Shown here in pieces: positions 52,862 to 61,836 of a stretch of DNA of 64,000 nucleotides (position 1 is its first letter; the number at the start of each line of letters is the position of its first letter). Source of the DNA: JAYRZB01 sp041916675 (GTDB taxonomy: Bacteria > Pseudomonadota > Alphaproteobacteria > Rhizobiales > Devosiaceae); assembly GCA_041916675.1 (NCBI GenBank), contig JAYRZB010000006.1:221699-285698 (forward strand), written 5' to 3'. The position numbers and the translations under genes are program-made. The notes beneath the pieces were generated by a model. That model was not told where the DNA came from, searched no databases, and saw only the letters and a list, made by a program, of their open reading frames with translations.

Positions 52862-53653
52862 CTAGCGCCAGGGTGCCCCTGCCGCTGGCGGGCTGTCGCC
52901 CCACCATTTTGCATACAGCGCGCTGTAGGCGCGCGAGTTGCGGAAGCTGCGGGCATAAAGGTCCAGCCAGCGCAGCAGCTCGGGTCTTTGCTTGAGCACC
53001 ACGAAGGCGATGGGGTCGGTGGTATAGATTTCGGGCAGAGCAATGAACTCTCCCGGAAACAGCCGGGCGAAATAGGCCACGGCCAGTGCGTCCTGCACAT
53101 AGGCGTCGGCCTGGCCCTGCCGCATCAAAAGCAGCGCATCGCCGGTGGTTTCGACATAGGCCAGCCGGGCACCGGGGGCCAGTTCGCGCACCAGCGCTTC
53201 ACCGGTTGTGCCGCGCCGCACCAGCAGGGTGTGGTCGGACCCTGCCGCCTCCAGATCCGTAATACCGCTGCCGCGGCGGGTCAGCACCTGGATGCCGGTG
53301 AAGAGATAAGGCTCGGTAAAGTCCACCGTGCGCAAGGCCCGTTCCGGGGTTGCCGTCACCGCGCAGGCGGCGATGTCGATCCGTCCTTCCGTCAGTGCAG
53401 CCAGCAGAGTGTTGCCGGTGATCTCGGTGATCTCGAGCCCGAGCCCCATCGTGCGGGCCATGTGCTGGGCCAGTTCGACTTCAAATCCGTCGGGCATATT
53501 GTTTTCGCCCCGGAACCCCATCGGTTCGAAGTTCAGGCATATCCCCATGTGCAAAACGCCATCGGCGAGGATGGCGGAAAGATCGCGCCCGCTGGCCGGG
53601 GCCGCCAGCAGGCCCAGCGCGGCCAGCACCAGGCTGACAAAGAGCTTTTGCAT
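52862..53653 (-). CDS. Orphan amino-acid-type periplasmic binding protein (family 3)
   Basis: 263 residues with a signal peptide (LVLAALGLLAAPASGRD). Solute-binding family 3: LHMGICLNFEPMGFRGE, PDGFEVELAQHMARTMG, LTEGRIDIAACAVTATPERA, VDFTEPYLFTG. Such proteins bind amino acids for ABC importers. No permease or ATPase lies beside it, so it may serve a remote transporter or have a sensing role. Confidence 0.9.
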   Translation of the reverse strand: MQKLFVSLVLAALGLLAAPASGRDLSAILADGVLHMGICLNFEPMGFRGENNMPDGFEVELAQHMARTMGLGLEITEITGNTLLAALTEGRIDIAACAVTATPERALRTVDFTEPYLFTGIQVLTRRGSGITDLEAAGSDHTLLVRRGTTGEALVRELAPGARLAYVETTGDALLLMRQGQADAYVQDALAVAYFARLFPGEFIALPEIYTTDPIAFVVLKQRPELLRWLDLYARSFRNSRAYSALYAKWWGDSPPAAGAPWR

Positions 53654-53889
53654 CGTACCCCCTGGAACCCGAACACTCTGGGGTTGGGGAGCGCGTCGGT
53701 AAAGGCCGATTCGTTCCAGCTGTCCGATTCACCCATGATTTTCCCGCATCGGTCGGCCAAATTCGTGCCCCACCATGTCGGCGCCACAAATCGCTGCTAG
53801 GCGCCCAAGGATCGTGGCGCGTTGGCCCCGATCCGCCAACATCATCTTACGGCAGTGCTTGCGCACGGCTGTCCCTTGTCACACTCTGA

Positions 53890-53911
53890 CTGTCTCGCTT
53901 AACCGAGACAG
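53890..53911 (+). promoter_or_regulatory. Perfect inverted repeat in the leader of the KefB-like gene
   Basis: CTGTCTCG / CGAGACAG with a 6-nt spacer ends 11 nt before the GGAGG ribosome binding site of the antiporter gene. It could be an operator or a leader hairpin. The rest of the 280-nt upstream gap shows nothing recognisable. Confidence 0.45.
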
Positions 53912-53931
53912 CTCACCGCCGGAGGTTCCAT

Positions 53932-56373
53932 ATGCCGCATGAGACGCCCCTGATCTCAACGATCGTTGCAGGTCTCGTGCTGGCATTCATTTTCGGCGCC
54001 ATTGCCAACCGGCTGCGTATGCCTCCCCTGGTGGGCTATCTGGTGGCGGGGGTGCTGGTCGGGCCATACACGCCGGGCTTTATCGCCGATGCCGGGCTGG
54101 CCACCGAGCTGTCCGAAATCGGCGTCATCCTGCTCATGTTCGGGGTTGGGCTGCACTTCTCGCTCAAGGACCTGCTCTCGGTGCGGGCGTTGGCCATTCC
54201 CGGCGCCATCGTGCAGATCGGGGGCGCCACCATTCTTGGCATTGGCCTGGCGCTGCTGATGGGCTGGAGCATAGGCGCGGGCCTGATCTTTGGCCTGGCG
54301 CTGTCGGTTGCCTCAACCGTTGTGCTGCTCAAGGCCCTGCAGGACCGGCGCCTGATCGATTCCGAGCGCGGCCGCATCGCGGTGGGCTGGCTGATTGTCG
54401 AAGACCTCGCCATGGTTCTGGCGCTGGTGCTCATTCCCGCCTTTGCCACCGCGCTCGGCGGCGGCGGTGAGGGCCAGTATATTCCGGCTGATCCGTTCGT
54501 CTCCTTTGTCGAGCGCATCTCGGGCATTGATCTTGGCCTGCCCGGCGTGCTGCTGGTGACCGTCATCAAGCTGGCGGCCTTTGTGGGGTTCATGCTGGTG
54601 GTCGGGCGCCGCGTCATTCCGTTTATCCTGCATGCCACCGCCCATACCGGCAGCCGCGAACTGTTCCGGCTGGCGGTACTGGCCATTGCGCTCGGCGTTG
54701 CCGCCGGGGCCGCATACCTTTTTGGCGTATCGCTGGCGCTTGGGGCGTTCTTTGCCGGCATGATCCTGTCGGAAAGCGAGCTTTCGCACCGTGCCGCCCA
54801 GGAAAGCCTGCCGCTCCGCGATGCTTTCGCGGTGTTGTTCTTTGTCTCGGTCGGCATGCTGTTCGATCCCGGCGTCATCCTGTCCAATCCACTGCCGGTG
54901 ATCGCAACGGTCCTGATCGTCATCGTGGGCAAGTCGCTGCTGGCCTTCTGGATTGTGATGGCCTTCCGCCGTCCGGTCGGCACGGCGCTGACCATTTCGG
55001 CCAGCCTGGCCCAGATCGGGGAGTTTTCCTTCATCCTGGCCGCCCTTGGGGTGAGCCTCGGCATCCTACCGCCGGCAGGGCGCGACCTGATCCTGGCCGG
55101 CGCCATCATCTCGATCATTCTCAATCCCCTGGTCTTCTGGGCGCTCGATCGGGCCCGCCCGGCCATCGAGGCGCGCAGCCGCAGCCATCGCATGGCCGAA
55201 CCGGCCAGCGCCCCGCGCACCGAACCGGCGCTTGATGGTGAGGCGCCAACGGCCGAACCGATTGCCGCCGCCGAGCCCGAGGACATTGAGATCGATGAGG
55301 AATCGATTGTGCCCACCACGCTGAGCGGCCACACTATCCTGGCTGGTTTTGGCCGGGTCGGCACCGTGATTGCCGAGGGTCTCCTTAAGTCCGGCACGCC
55401 GTTCTGCCTGATCGAGGATGCCGAGGGCCGCATTCTGGCTGCCCGGGCGCTCGGCATCGAGGTTATCATCGGCAATGCTGCCAGCCCCGACGTGCTGCGG
55501 CTGGCCAATGTCGCCGGGGCCCGCGACATGCTGATCGCCATTCCCAATGCCTTCGAGGCCGGACAGACCACCGAACAGGCCCGCAGGCTCAACCCGGCGG
55601 TCCGCATCATTGCCCGCGCCCATTCTGATGATGAAGAGGGGCATCTGGAACATCTGGGGGCCAACCGCGTTATCATGGGCGAGCGCGAAATTGCGCTCGG
55701 CATGCTGGCCTGGCTCTCGGGTGAACGCAGCGATGTGGCTGCCGCGCCCGCCGAACCGGTGGCCAAGCTCAAGCCGGCCGAAAACATCGTGGCCGCCGCG
55801 GTTGCGGCAGCGCCGCTGGTCGTGCCGCCGCTCGGAGACGCGATCATGGCCGATGACAGCCTGACCCCTGAGGAAACCGCCCCGGACGCCGAAGCTGTCG
55901 CCGTGGTGGAGGAGACCCCGGAACCGACGGTGGACGTTGCCTCTGATCCCGAGGATACCGCTGCCGATCTTGATGCGGTGCCTGTGCCCACCATTGGCAA
56001 TGCATGGTTGCCGACGCCCGAACCCTATGCCGACCCGGGTACCGATGTCGTCTTTGCTCCGGAAACGGACGCGGGGGAGCCGGGCATCCCGCAGCCGCCG
56101 TTGGAAGTGCCGCCACCCTCAACGCCGGTCGAAGCGCCGCAGCCCACGGATCCGCAGCCGGCCCCGATCCCGGAGGAAGCGCCCTCCGCGCCAGATCCGA
56201 TGCCGCCTGCTCCACCGCTTGAAGTCCCGCCCGACCCGGCTCCGACCCAGCCGTCGCCCGAGGCCATGGCTCAGGGCCCAGCCGATCTCGATGACCTGGC
56301 AACGGCTGCCATTGAACAGACCGATCCCGCTGCCACTCTCGACATCCCCGTCCCCGAGCCGCGCTATTCCTGA
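53932..56373 (+). CDS. KefB/YbaL-type monovalent cation:proton antiporter with RCK domain and acidic tail
   Basis: 813 residues. A CPA2 antiporter domain with 11-13 membrane helices (about 8-405; PPLVGYLVAGVLVGPYTPGF, GLALSVASTVVLLKAL, SLAQIGEFSFILAALG). An RCK/TrkA-N domain begins at about 464 (HTILAGFGRVGTVIAEGL). A disordered tail of about 200 residues (about 610-813) is rich in Pro, Glu, Asp and Ala. YbaL-like proteins normally end soon after the RCK domain, at about 560-600 residues. It exports K+ or similar cations in exchange for H+. GGAGG precedes the ATG. Confidence 0.92.
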   Translation: MPHETPLISTIVAGLVLAFIFGAIANRLRMPPLVGYLVAGVLVGPYTPGFIADAGLATELSEIGVILLMFGVGLHFSLKDLLSVRALAIPGAIVQIGGATILGIGLALLMGWSIGAGLIFGLALSVASTVVLLKALQDRRLIDSERGRIAVGWLIVEDLAMVLALVLIPAFATALGGGGEGQYIPADPFVSFVERISGIDLGLPGVLLVTVIKLAAFVGFMLVVGRRVIPFILHATAHTGSRELFRLAVLAIALGVAAGAAYLFGVSLALGAFFAGMILSESELSHRAAQESLPLRDAFAVLFFVSVGMLFDPGVILSNPLPVIATVLIVIVGKSLLAFWIVMAFRRPVGTALTISASLAQIGEFSFILAALGVSLGILPPAGRDLILAGAIISIILNPLVFWALDRARPAIEARSRSHRMAEPASAPRTEPALDGEAPTAEPIAAAEPEDIEIDEESIVPTTLSGHTILAGFGRVGTVIAEGLLKSGTPFCLIEDAEGRILAARALGIEVIIGNAASPDVLRLANVAGARDMLIAIPNAFEAGQTTEQARRLNPAVRIIARAHSDDEEGHLEHLGANRVIMGEREIALGMLAWLSGERSDVAAAPAEPVAKLKPAENIVAAAVAAAPLVVPPLGDAIMADDSLTPEETAPDAEAVAVVEETPEPTVDVASDPEDTAADLDAVPVPTIGNAWLPTPEPYADPGTDVVFAPETDAGEPGIPQPPLEVPPPSTPVEAPQPTDPQPAPIPEEAPSAPDPMPPAPPLEVPPDPAPTQPSPEAMAQGPADLDDLATAAIEQTDPAATLDIPVPEPRYS

Positions 56374-56415
56374 AGCGGGCTTTTAACGCGCTGATTTTGA
56401 TCTATAACAGCCCCA

Positions 56416-56434
56416 CCGGCCCACTTTGGGCCGG
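56416..56434 (+). terminator. Hairpin between the antiporter and Rrf2 genes
   Basis: A perfect 8-bp stem CCGGCCCA / TGGGCCGG with a 3-nt loop, followed by CTTTC. It may terminate the antiporter transcript weakly or form part of the Rrf2 leader; it ends 18 nt before the Rrf2 start. Confidence 0.45.
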
Positions 56435-56452
56435 CTTTCGGGGGATGTCTTC

Positions 56453-56881
56453 ATGATCAGCCAGAAGGCAAAGTACGCATTGCGGGCGCTGGTGGCCCTG
56501 ACGCGGGCCCGCCCCGAATCGCCGCAGATGATTGCCGAGATTTCGCGCACCCAGGGCATTCCCAAGAAGTTCCTCGAACAGATCCTGCTCGAACTCAAGC
56601 GGGCCGGCATTGTCGACAGCCGCCGCGGGCGCCTCGGGGGTTATGTGCTTTTGCGCCCGGCCAGCGAGGTCACTTTCGGGGAAGTGCTGCGCCTGATCGA
56701 TGGGCCGATTGCCCCGCTGCCATGCCTTTCCAAGCTGTTTTACAAGCGCTGCGCTGATTGTTCGGACGAAGCCACCTGCGAAGTCCGCCATGTATTTGCC
56801 CGCGTCGCTGACGCCAGCCGTCAGGTGCTGGACAATACCACTCTCTCCGATGCGGTGGCGGGCAAGGGCCTACTTCCTTAA
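56453..56881 (+). CDS. Rrf2 family transcriptional regulator with four clustered cysteines
   Basis: 142 residues from MISQKAKYALRALVAL; GGGGA lies upstream. The Rrf2 winged helix (IAEISRTQGIPKKFLEQILLELKRAGIVDS, GRLGGYVLLRPASEVTFGEVLRLIDG) is followed by C91, C100, C103 and C109. IscR uses three cysteines in this region to hold a 2Fe-2S cluster, so a cluster or thiol sensor is plausible. It lies about 200 nt upstream of the sulfate importer genes and probably regulates them or cysteine synthesis. Confidence 0.92.
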   Translation: MISQKAKYALRALVALTRARPESPQMIAEISRTQGIPKKFLEQILLELKRAGIVDSRRGRLGGYVLLRPASEVTFGEVLRLIDGPIAPLPCLSKLFYKRCADCSDEATCEVRHVFARVADASRQVLDNTTLSDAVAGKGLLP

Positions 56882-57076
56882 CGCCCGAACCTCTTGATGA
56901 GCAACCGGATGCTCCAAACTCCGTTCCTGCAGGGCGTCAGCGCACGGAATTTGCGTTCGACCTCAAAAATGCGACAAGCTGTTTCTCTGGCGTTGTCGCG
57001 CACGCCATGCCGCTGCCTTGGCGAAAGCCGACTGGATGAGTAGTGTATGCCTATTCGAGATCATGAGGAGACCATG

Positions 57077-58108
57077 ATGAAGAACACAGCCAGACTGCTC
57101 GCCTACGGCGGGCTGATTGCGGCGATCGGGCTCAGCTTCGCGGTCACTGCCCGGGCCGCAGACCAGACGCTGCTCAATGTCAGCTACGATCCGACGCGCG
57201 AGCTCTATGACGAATTCAACACCGCCTTTGCCGCCCACTGGAATGCAACCACCGGCAATACCGTCACCATCGAACAGAGTCACGGCGGTTCGGGTAAGCA
57301 GGCCCAGGCAGTGATCGACGGGCTCAAGGCCGATGTGGTGACCCTGGCGCTGGAAGGCGACATCAACGCCATCGCCGAAAAATCCGGCCTGATCGCTGCC
57401 GACTGGCGCGGACGGCTCGAGAACAATTCGACCCCTTATTCCTCAACCATCGTATTCCTCGTCCGAAAGGGCAATCCCAAGGGCATTGCCAATTGGGGCG
57501 ACCTGATCAAAGACGGGGTCGAGGTCATCACACCCAATCCCAAGACTTCGGGCGGTGCGCGCTGGAATTACCTCGCGGCCTGGGACTGGGCCAATACCGA
57601 GTTCGGTGGCGATGAAGCCAGGATCACCGACTACATCAAGACCCTCTATCAGCACGTGCCCGTGCTCGATACCGGCGCCCGCGGCTCCACCGTGACCTTT
57701 GCGCAAAAGGAACTGGGCGATGTGCTGTTGGCCTGGGAAAACGAGGCCTATCTTGTCGTGGATGAATTCGGCGCCGACAATTTCGACATCGTCTTTCCCC
57801 CGACCTCGATCCTGGCAGAACCTCCGGTCGCCGTCGTGGACAAGAATGCAGAAGCCAACGGCACGACCGAACTGGCCACGGCCTATCTGACCTATCTCTA
57901 CTCGGCCGAAGGTCAGACGATTGCGGCCAAGAACCACTATCGTCCTTCGAGGCCCGAACTGGTCACCGACAAATCCCTGCTCGAAGGCTTCCCTGAGATC
58001 AAGCTTGTGTCTATTGATGATCCGCTTTTCGGCGGCTGGGCCACAGTGCAGCCAAAACACTTCGGCGATGGCGGTATCTTTGATCAGATCTACGTCCCCG
58101 GCCAGTAA
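57077..58108 (+). CDS. Sulfate ABC transporter substrate-binding protein
   Basis: 343 residues from the ATG at 57077 (GAGGAG 6 nt upstream); ATGs at 57047 and 57074 are alternatives. Signal peptide ending TARAAD. Sbp/CysP family motifs: LLNVSYDPTRELYDEFN, QSHGGSGKQAQAVIDGLKADVVTLAL and NPKTSGGARWNYLAAW. It binds sulfate or thiosulfate in the periplasm. First of sbp-cysT-cysW-cysA; the 195-nt upstream gap likely holds its promoter. Confidence 0.95.
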   Translation: MKNTARLLAYGGLIAAIGLSFAVTARAADQTLLNVSYDPTRELYDEFNTAFAAHWNATTGNTVTIEQSHGGSGKQAQAVIDGLKADVVTLALEGDINAIAEKSGLIAADWRGRLENNSTPYSSTIVFLVRKGNPKGIANWGDLIKDGVEVITPNPKTSGGARWNYLAAWDWANTEFGGDEARITDYIKTLYQHVPVLDTGARGSTVTFAQKELGDVLLAWENEAYLVVDEFGADNFDIVFPPTSILAEPPVAVVDKNAEANGTTELATAYLTYLYSAEGQTIAAKNHYRPSRPELVTDKSLLEGFPEIKLVSIDDPLFGGWATVQPKHFGDGGIFDQIYVPGQ

Positions 58109-59033
58109 CCTGTCGCCCGTTCCCAAACGGTCGAGCTGGTCCTTGGTCAAGCCAAGCGTCATCCCGGGTTTCGGGCTGACGTTTGGCTATGTCATCGTCT
58201 ATTTGTCCCTGATCGTCCTGATCCCGCTGGTGGCGTTGTTCCTCAAGGCTGCCAGTGTGCCGGTCGAAGAGATCGGCGCCATCATCACCGATCAGCGGAC
58301 CCTGAAGGCGCTGCAGGTCTCGTTCGGCTCCTCGTTCATTGCTGCCGCAATCAACGTGGTGTTCGGGTTGATCGTGGCCTGGGTTCTGGTGCGCTATCGC
58401 TTTCCGGGGCGGCGGCTGCTCGATGCCATTGTCGATCTGCCTTTTGCCCTGCCCACCGCCGTCGCCGGCATTGCGCTTTCGGCGCTCTATGCTCCCAAGG
58501 GTTGGATCGGCTCGTTGTTCTCGCCCTCAGGTCCGCTCAACAAGTGGATCGCCGCACAGACCTGGCTGCCGTTCGGCCTTAATGAACTCCAGTTGTCCTG
58601 GAAGATCGCCTATACCCCAACCGGCATTGTCATTGCGCTGATCTTTATCGGCCTGCCCTTTGTGGTGCGCACCGTGCAGCCGGTGCTCGAAGAGTTTGAG
58701 GCCGAGCTTGAAGAGGCGGCGACCACCCTTGGCGCCAACCGCTTCCAGATCATTTCGCGCATCATCCTGCCCCGCCTGGTTCCGGCCATCCTCACCGGCT
58801 TTGCCCTGGCCTTTGCCCGGGCCGTGGGGGAATTCGGCTCGGTGATCTTTATTGCCGGCAATATCCCTTACGTGTCTGAAATTGCCCCGCTGCTGATCAT
58901 CATCCGGCTTGAAGAGTTCGACCAGGGTGCCGCCGCCGTCGTGGCGGCCATCATGCTGGTGATTTCGTTTGCGCTCCTGTTGCTGATCAACCTGATCCAG
59001 ACCTGGAGCAGAAGGCGGTTTGGCGATGTATGA
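58080..59033 (+). CDS. cysT: Sulfate ABC transporter permease CysT
   Basis: About 317 residues from the TTG at 58080, which overlaps the binding-protein gene by 29 nt, or about 296 from the TTG at 58143. No ATG or GTG lies near the conserved start, and an ATG at 57921 is deep inside the upstream gene. The core is typical: WSLVKPSVIPGFGLTFGY, LPFALPTAVAGIALSALYAPKGWIG, EEAATTLGANRFQIISRIILP and GEFGSVIFIAGNIP. The N-terminus is uncertain; the rest is not. Confidence 0.93.
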   Translation: MIRSTSPASNLSPVPKRSSWSLVKPSVIPGFGLTFGYVIVYLSLIVLIPLVALFLKAASVPVEEIGAIITDQRTLKALQVSFGSSFIAAAINVVFGLIVAWVLVRYRFPGRRLLDAIVDLPFALPTAVAGIALSALYAPKGWIGSLFSPSGPLNKWIAAQTWLPFGLNELQLSWKIAYTPTGIVIALIFIGLPFVVRTVQPVLEEFEAELEEAATTLGANRFQIISRIILPRLVPAILTGFALAFARAVGEFGSVIFIAGNIPYVSEIAPLLIIIRLEEFDQGAAAVVAAIMLVISFALLLLINLIQTWSRRRFGDV

Positions 59034-59913
59034 CGAACAGGCCGCCGCTTATGACAGTCGCCGCCCCCACACCCAGCCCGGTCCGATCACCGAGCCGGTC
59101 TGGGTCAAGGTGCTGCTGATCAGCATCGCCGTCGCCTTTATGGCGCTGGTGCTGCTGCTGCCGCTCACCCTGGTGTTCGTTGAAGCCTTCAGGAAGGGCT
59201 TTTCGGTTTATGTCTCCGAACTGGCCGATCGCCATGCGCTTGCCGCCATCCAGCTCACGCTGCTGGTGGCCGCCATATCGGTGCCACTCAACCTGGTGTT
59301 CGGGGTGGCGGCCGCCTGGGCGGTGGCCAAATACGAGTTCAAGGGCAAGGCCTTCCTGACCACGCTGATCGACCTGCCGTTCTCGGTGTCGCCGGTGGTG
59401 TCGGGCCTCGTCTATGTGCTGTTGTTTGGCGCCTATGGCTGGTTCGGACCGTTCCTTAGGGCCAATAATATCGAGATCATCTTTGCCGTGCCCGGCATTG
59501 TGCTGGCCACCATCTTTGTCACCTTCCCCTTCATTGCCCGCGAGCTGATCCCGCTCATGCAGGCCCAGGGCAATACCGATGAAGAGGCCGCCATTTCGCT
59601 CGGCGCATCCGGCTGGCAGACCTTCTGGTTCGTCACCCTGCCCAACATCAAGTGGGGCCTGCTTTATGGGGTGTTGCTGTGCAATGCCCGCGCCATGGGC
59701 GAGTTCGGGGCGGTGTCGGTGGTTTCGGGCCATATCCGGGGCAAGACCACCACCATGCCCCTGCACATCGAGATTCTCTATAATGAATACAATTTTGTCG
59801 GGGCGTTCGCCGTGGCCTCGCTGCTGGCCATGCTGGCCCTCCTCACCCTGTTGATCAAGACCGTCCTCGAGTTCCGCTATGGCGATGAACTCGCGGCCAC
59901 CCGCAAGCACTAG
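59026..59913 (+). CDS. cysW: Sulfate ABC transporter permease CysW
   Basis: 295 residues from the ATG at 59026, overlapping the cysT end by 8 nt; a TTG at 59020 is possible. Six or so helices; LPFSVSPVVSGLVYVLLFG, EEAAISLGASGWQTFWFVTLP and GEFGAVSVVSGHIRG are family signatures. It forms the sulfate channel with CysT. Confidence 0.95.
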   Translation: MYDEQAAAYDSRRPHTQPGPITEPVWVKVLLISIAVAFMALVLLLPLTLVFVEAFRKGFSVYVSELADRHALAAIQLTLLVAAISVPLNLVFGVAAAWAVAKYEFKGKAFLTTLIDLPFSVSPVVSGLVYVLLFGAYGWFGPFLRANNIEIIFAVPGIVLATIFVTFPFIARELIPLMQAQGNTDEEAAISLGASGWQTFWFVTLPNIKWGLLYGVLLCNARAMGEFGAVSVVSGHIRGKTTTMPLHIEILYNEYNFVGAFAVASLLAMLALLTLLIKTVLEFRYGDELAATRKH

Positions 59914-59935
59914 CGGGCAGACCGAAAGAGACCTG

Positions 59936-60973
59936 ATGGATATCTCCGTCCAGAACATTCGCAAGGAATTTTCCGATTATCCGGCGCTGCACGATGTCTC
60001 GCTCGATATCGTTTCGGGCGAACTGATCGCGCTGCTCGGGCCCTCCGGCTCGGGCAAGACCACGCTGTTGCGCCTGATTGCAGGGCTCGAAAGCCCCACA
60101 GCGGGCCGCATCTTTTTTGGCGACGAGGATGCCTCGTTCAAAAGCGTGCGCGAGCGCCATGTGGGCTTTGTGTTCCAGGCCTATGCGCTGTTCCGCAACA
60201 TGACCATTCTCGAAAACGTCTCCTTCGGCCTCAAGGTGCGCCCACGCGCCACCCGGCCCCCGGCTCACGAAATCCGCCGCCGCGCCCTCGAACTGCTCGA
60301 TCTGGTGCAGCTCTCCGGGCTCGAAAAGCGCTATCCGCAGCAGCTTTCGGGCGGCCAGCGCCAGCGCGTGGCTCTGGCCCGGGCGCTGGCCATCGAGCCG
60401 CGCGTGCTGCTGCTCGATGAACCTTTCGGGGCGCTCGATGCCCAGGTGCGCAAGGAGCTGCGCAAGTGGTTGCGCGAAATCCACGACCGCACCGGCCATA
60501 CCACGGTATTCGTCACCCATGATCAGGAGGAAGCCCTCGAACTGGCCGACCGGCTGGTGGTGATGAGCCAGGGCAGCATCGAACAGGTCGGCACGCCCGA
60601 CGATGTCTATGACCGGCCCAATTCGCCCTTCGTTTTCGGCTTTATCGGGGAATCCTCGTCCCTGCCGGTCCAGGTTGAAAACGGCGAACTCTGGAGCGGT
60701 GGCCGCGCCATTGGCCTTGCCGCCAGCGATGCGGCGCCGGGTCCGGCAACGCTTTATTTCCGCCCGCACGATGTGGAACTGGTCGAAGCCGATGCCAGTC
60801 TGGCTGGCGTTGTGGCGGCAGCGCGCCGGGTTGGCGGTACGCGCCGGGTCGAGCTCGAGATCGGCGGGGCACAGGAGCGGGTCGAAATCGACCTGCCCTT
60901 CGATCATCCGGCCGGCGAACGCACCCGCATCGCCTTCCGCCCCAAGCGCTGGCGGCTGTTTCCGGCTGGCTGA
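59936..60973 (+). CDS. cysA: Sulfate ABC transporter ATP-binding protein CysA
   Basis: 345 residues from MDISVQNIRKEFSDYPALHD. Walker A GPSGSGKTT, signature LSGGQRQRVALARAL, LLLDEPFGALDAQVRKELRKWLR, H-loop VTHDQEEALELADR and a C-terminal TOBE-type domain (about 240-345). It follows cysW by 22 nt and energises sulfate import. Confidence 0.96.
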   Translation: MDISVQNIRKEFSDYPALHDVSLDIVSGELIALLGPSGSGKTTLLRLIAGLESPTAGRIFFGDEDASFKSVRERHVGFVFQAYALFRNMTILENVSFGLKVRPRATRPPAHEIRRRALELLDLVQLSGLEKRYPQQLSGGQRQRVALARALAIEPRVLLLDEPFGALDAQVRKELRKWLREIHDRTGHTTVFVTHDQEEALELADRLVVMSQGSIEQVGTPDDVYDRPNSPFVFGFIGESSSLPVQVENGELWSGGRAIGLAASDAAPGPATLYFRPHDVELVEADASLAGVVAAARRVGGTRRVELEIGGAQERVEIDLPFDHPAGERTRIAFRPKRWRLFPAG

Positions 60974-61035
60974 ACGCAGGCCCGGTCCCGCAGATCGTCT
61001 TGTCTGTAACCAACTCGCGCTTTAAGTCAGAGACC

Positions 61036-61836
61036 ATGACCCATAAGCCCGTGATTCCCGACCTGCCCGTCATCTGCATGTTCTGGCTTGGGCCGACCAT
61101 CAGCTATATCGAGCAGCTTTCGATGCTCTCGTTCCTGCGCGCCGGGCACCGGGTTCATCTTTATGCCTATGGCGACATCCGCAATGTTCCCGAGGGCGTC
61201 GTGGTCCAAGATGCCAATGCCATCGCCCCGTTTGATCTGATCCGCATGTTTCGCTACCCCGGCGGTTCTTATGCGCTGGCCGCCAACTATATCCGCCTTC
61301 TGCTCCTGCAGCAGGGGTTGGGTATCTGGGCGGATGCCGACATGATCTGCCTCCGGCGGGTCGAACCGTTGGGCGACCATCTTTTCGGCTGGGAGAGCGC
61401 GCTTGTCGTCAACAATGCCATCCTTTCCCTGCCACCTGCATCGCCCATCATCGCCGAGATCCTGGATATGTTTCGCCCCAATGCGATTCCGGCCTGGATC
61501 GGGCTCAATCGCAAGCGCCAGCTCTGGATGAAGCGGCTGGTTGGAAGGACCTTCTACCCGCAGGACCATCGGTTTGCGACTTTCGGCCCAACAGCCCTGA
61601 CCTATCTGGTGCGCAAATATGGCTTGCTGGAACGGGCGGCGCCCGTCGAGGTCTATTACCCTCTGCCCTACGATGATGCCCTACGGGCCTTTGAACCCGG
61701 GGCCAGCCTTGAGCCATTCATCACCGAGCGATCCGTGACCCTGCACCTCTGGCACAACCGGCTCGGTGAATTGCTGCACACCCGCCCGCCATCCACCTCG
61801 CCATTGGGGCGCATGCTCAGCGACTATGGCATCTAG
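61036..61836 (+). CDS. Glycosyltransferase with DXD motif (GT32-like)
   Basis: 266 residues from the ATG at 61036; an upstream in-frame TTG at 61000 is less likely. It opens with ICMFWLGPTISYIEQLSMLSFLRAGH and has YIRLLLLQQGLGIWADADMICLRRV, where DAD is the metal/nucleotide-sugar motif of the mannosyltransferase-OCH1-like family. A late HLWHN motif is also family-typical. It likely decorates a polysaccharide or glycolipid. Its stop shares CTAG with the convergent Sel1 gene. Confidence 0.88.
   Translation: MTHKPVIPDLPVICMFWLGPTISYIEQLSMLSFLRAGHRVHLYAYGDIRNVPEGVVVQDANAIAPFDLIRMFRYPGGSYALAANYIRLLLLQQGLGIWADADMICLRRVEPLGDHLFGWESALVVNNAILSLPPASPIIAEILDMFRPNAIPAWIGLNRKRQLWMKRLVGRTFYPQDHRFATFGPTALTYLVRKYGLLERAAPVEVYYPLPYDDALRAFEPGASLEPFITERSVTLHLWHNRLGELLHTRPPSTSPLGRMLSDYGI

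Noticed and set aside
56882..57076. Possible SAM-type riboswitch before the sulfate importer genes
   Set aside because: I could not place the conserved core or pairing of known sulfur-related riboswitches; a plain Rrf2-controlled promoter is simpler.
57921..58079. ATG start for CysT at 57921
   Set aside because: It lies deep inside the sulfate-binding-protein gene in another frame and encodes no CysT-like sequence.
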